Shown in pieces: positions 5,289-6,665 of a DNA stretch of 6,665 nt. A program made the translations under genes and the position numbers. Below the pieces are notes generated by a model. That model saw only the letters and a list, made by a program, of their open reading frames with translations, was not told where the DNA came from and did not search any database. Every line of letters starts with the position of its first letter. Position 1 is the stretch's first letter. Origin of the DNA: Acidimicrobiia bacterium (GTDB lineage: Bacteria; Actinomycetota; Acidimicrobiia; IMCC26256; PALSA-555); contig JAFMJM010000134.1 in assembly GCA_017853455.1 (NCBI GenBank), positions 1 through 6,665 on the forward strand, given 5' to 3'.

Positions 5289-6106
5289 CGGACATCCTGG
5301 GTCTCTCCGGCAAGCGCTCCCTCGTCCTCGGCGGGGGCTACGGCATCGGGTGGTCGAGCGCCGACCTCCTCGCCCGCTCGGGCGCCGACGTCGTCGTCGC
5401 CGACCTCGATCCCGAGCGAGCGTCGGCCGCCGCCGCCGAGCTCGCCGCCCACGGCGTGCGCTCCCACGGGGTGGCGGGCGACGTCACCGTGCGGGCCGAG
5501 GCGGAGGCGATCGTCGACGACGCCGCCGCCTTCCTCGGCGGGCTCGACGTCGTGATCAACATGATCGGGTTCGCGGCGTGGGGTTCGCTGATGGACCTCG
5601 ACGACGACGCCTGGGACCTCGACCTGGCCCGCAACCTGCGCCACCACATCTGGGTGGGGCGCACCGCGGCCCGCCACATGATCGCCCAGGGCACGGGCGG
5701 CGCCATCGCCGTGGTGTCGTCGGTCAGCGGCATCTACGGCGCGCCGATGCACGCCGCATACGGAGCGGCCAAGGCGGGCCTGATGGACCTCACCCGGACG
5801 ATGGCCCAGGAGTGGGCCCCGCACGGGATCCGGGTCAACGCCGTCGCCCCCGACATGATCCTCACCCCGCGGATGGCCGCCACCTACGCCGAGGCGGGCC
5901 ACGACGGCTCCGAGGCGGCGAAGCAGTCGATCCAGCCGATGGGTCGGATGGGCCGCCCCGAGGAGATCGCCGGTCCGCTCGTGTTCCTCTGCTCCGACCT
6001 GGCGTCGTTCGTGACCGGCCAGACGATCATCGCCGACGGCGGCACCCACGCGGCGTTCCCGCACTTCAAGTCGGCCAACATGATGACCGACGCCAGCAAC
6101 GGTTGA
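5285..6106 (+). CDS. Short-chain dehydrogenase/reductase with atypical glycine motif (SDR2)
   Basis: This 273-residue SDR keeps the catalytic residues Asn117, Ser146, Tyr159 and Lys163 (YGAAK), with the expected Ser-Tyr spacing of 13. Asp40 at the end of beta 2 points to NAD(H). Two cofactor-site features are unusual. The TGxxxGIG motif is LGGGYGIG (15-22), so the Thr is replaced by Leu, and NNAG is NMIG (92-95). The usual Pro-Gly after the active site is Pro-Asp (189-190). It ends with VTGQTIIADGGTHAAFPHF and a short polar tail, so it is about 20 residues longer than SDR1 and clearly not a recent duplicate of it. The ATG overlaps the nitroreductase stop by 4 bases, and the MerB-like gene follows after 42 bases. 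Its reaction is presumably oxidoreduction of a hydroxy/keto group in the same pathway. Confidence 0.92.
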   Translation: MTDILGLSGKRSLVLGGGYGIGWSSADLLARSGADVVVADLDPERASAAAAELAAHGVRSHGVAGDVTVRAEAEAIVDDAAAFLGGLDVVINMIGFAAWGSLMDLDDDAWDLDLARNLRHHIWVGRTAARHMIAQGTGGAIAVVSSVSGIYGAPMHAAYGAAKAGLMDLTRTMAQEWAPHGIRVNAVAPDMILTPRMAATYAEAGHDGSEAAKQSIQPMGRMGRPEEIAGPLVFLCSDLASFVTGQTIIADGGTHAAFPHFKSANMMTDASNG

Positions 6107-6148
6107 CCCCGGCCCCACCCGGCCCGCCACCCGACGCGAGGAGTCCCC

Positions 6149-6665
6149 GTGGCCCAGTACGTGCCCCACCCGATGGAGTGGTCGGAGCGCGCGCTCCAGG
6201 TGCGCGCCTTCGTCTTCGACTTCTGGGCCGAGCAGCGGCGCGGCCCCAACCTCCGAGCCGTGCACGAGGGCACGGGCCTGTCGCGACGCGACATCGTCCA
6301 GGCCTACAAGGAGCTCCAGACCGGGATCGTGGTCGTGGTCGACCAGGACTCCCCCAACTGCGACATCCTGAAGATCCCGCCCTACTCGGCCTTCCCGAGC
6401 CAGGTCGAGCTGTACGTCGACGACGAGTTCCACTCGTTCATCGGCTGCGCCCACGAAGCGGTGGCCGTCTCCAAGATGCCCCACTTCGCCGGCAAGGAGG
6501 TGCGCCTCGAGTCGTACTGCGCCTGCTGTCTCGCCCCGATCACGTTCTGGTCGCAGGAGTTCGTCGTCACCCGGTACGCGCCGTCGGAGCCGCTGGTCCA
6601 CGTGGCGTCCCCGATGTGGGACTGGGTCCACGACGACATGAAGTCGATGTGCGACCACACCAACT
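6149..6665 (+). CDS. MerB-like (alkylmercury lyase family) protein, 3' end beyond the window
   Basis: An open frame from GTG 6149 (CGAGGAG at 6137-6143) runs off the right edge after 172 residues. An N-terminal winged-helix-like segment (about 11-62, with LSRRDIVQAYKELQ) is followed by IPPYSAFPSQVELYVDDE (76-93) and a core that lines up with MerB. Cys100 in GCAHE corresponds to catalytic Cys96 of E. coli MerB. Glu103 replaces Asp99. P111, G115 and RLESYC (119-124) match the P-x-x-x-G and R-V-x-S-x-C pattern that ends at MerB Cys117. Cys168 in SMCDHTN corresponds to Cys159 (FC-x-H). Residues 124-127 are CACC. MerB protonates carbon-mercury bonds. Whether this relative does so is unknown, because no mercury reductase, transporter or MerR gene is visible. 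It probably belongs to the nitroreductase/SDR2 operon. The family call was made by eye from remembered MerB sequence. Confidence 0.68.
   Translation, partial: MAQYVPHPMEWSERALQVRAFVFDFWAEQRRGPNLRAVHEGTGLSRRDIVQAYKELQTGIVVVVDQDSPNCDILKIPPYSAFPSQVELYVDDEFHSFIGCAHEAVAVSKMPHFAGKEVRLESYCACCLAPITFWSQEFVVTRYAPSEPLVHVASPMWDWVHDDMKSMCDHTN

Noticed and set aside
5045..6658. Minus-strand open frame of 537 codons opposite the nitroreductase 3' end, SDR2 and the MerB-like gene
   Set aside because: It is antisense to three supported genes, and its composition (Val, Gly, Arg, His, Asp) is typical of GC-rich shadow frames. No motif was found.
1..6665. tRNA, rRNA, riboswitch, CRISPR array, insertion sequence, attachment site or phage gene
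   Set aside because: I saw no cloverleaf, regularly spaced direct repeats, transposase or integrase motifs, or terminal inverted repeats. Nearly all bases are assigned to protein genes.

Overview
The window is very GC-rich and starts many genes with GTG. It carries an F420-type luciferase-like oxidoreductase, a DUF35/thiolase-like pair, a class I PPK2 and gene starts that look leaderless. Together these suggest a high-GC actinobacterium. I lean towards an uncultured Acidimicrobiia-type lineage, but that is inference because the window holds no phylogenetic marker. Eight protein genes fill almost all of the sequence, and no gene-free stretch exceeds about 150 bases. I saw no RNA gene, insertion sequence, CRISPR array or phage gene.

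Layout. (A) A polyphosphate kinase 2 gene lies on the minus strand (10-810). (B) A plus-strand operon runs divergently from it: LLM-class oxidoreductase (872-1771), DUF35 zinc-ribbon/OB-fold protein (1796-2251) and a thiolase-like protein that lacks the usual nucleophilic cysteine (2248-3417). The last two overlap by 4 bases. (C) A minus-strand pair converges on operon B: a classical SDR (3668-4426) followed by a 65-residue 4-oxalocrotonate-tautomerase-like protein (3430-3627). The convergent stop codons are only 12 bases apart and sit in an imperfect inverted repeat. (D) A plus-strand set diverges from C across a 151-base gap: nitroreductase-family flavoprotein (4578-5288), a second SDR with an unusual glycine motif (5285-6106) and a MerB/alkylmercury-lyase-like protein (6149 to beyond the right edge).

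How the genes may work together. Apart from PPK2, the content looks catabolic: two NAD(P)-dependent dehydrogenases, two flavin- or F420-linked redox enzymes, a tautomerase and a DUF35/thiolase-like pair of the kind that forms acyl-CoA retro-aldolases in steroid side-chain degradation. A reasonable inference is a pathway that oxidises, isomerises and cleaves a CoA-linked or cyclic substrate. The substrate cannot be read from the sequence. The MerB-like gene keeps both mercury-lyase cysteines but has no mer neighbours here, so it is the most unexpected component.

Expression signals fall into two classes. PPK2 and SDR2 have no Shine-Dalgarno sequence but have a TANNNT hexamer exactly 6 bases before the start codon, and the LLM gene has a weaker version of the same arrangement. 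This is what leaderless actinobacterial transcripts look like. The other five genes have recognisable Shine-Dalgarno sequences.
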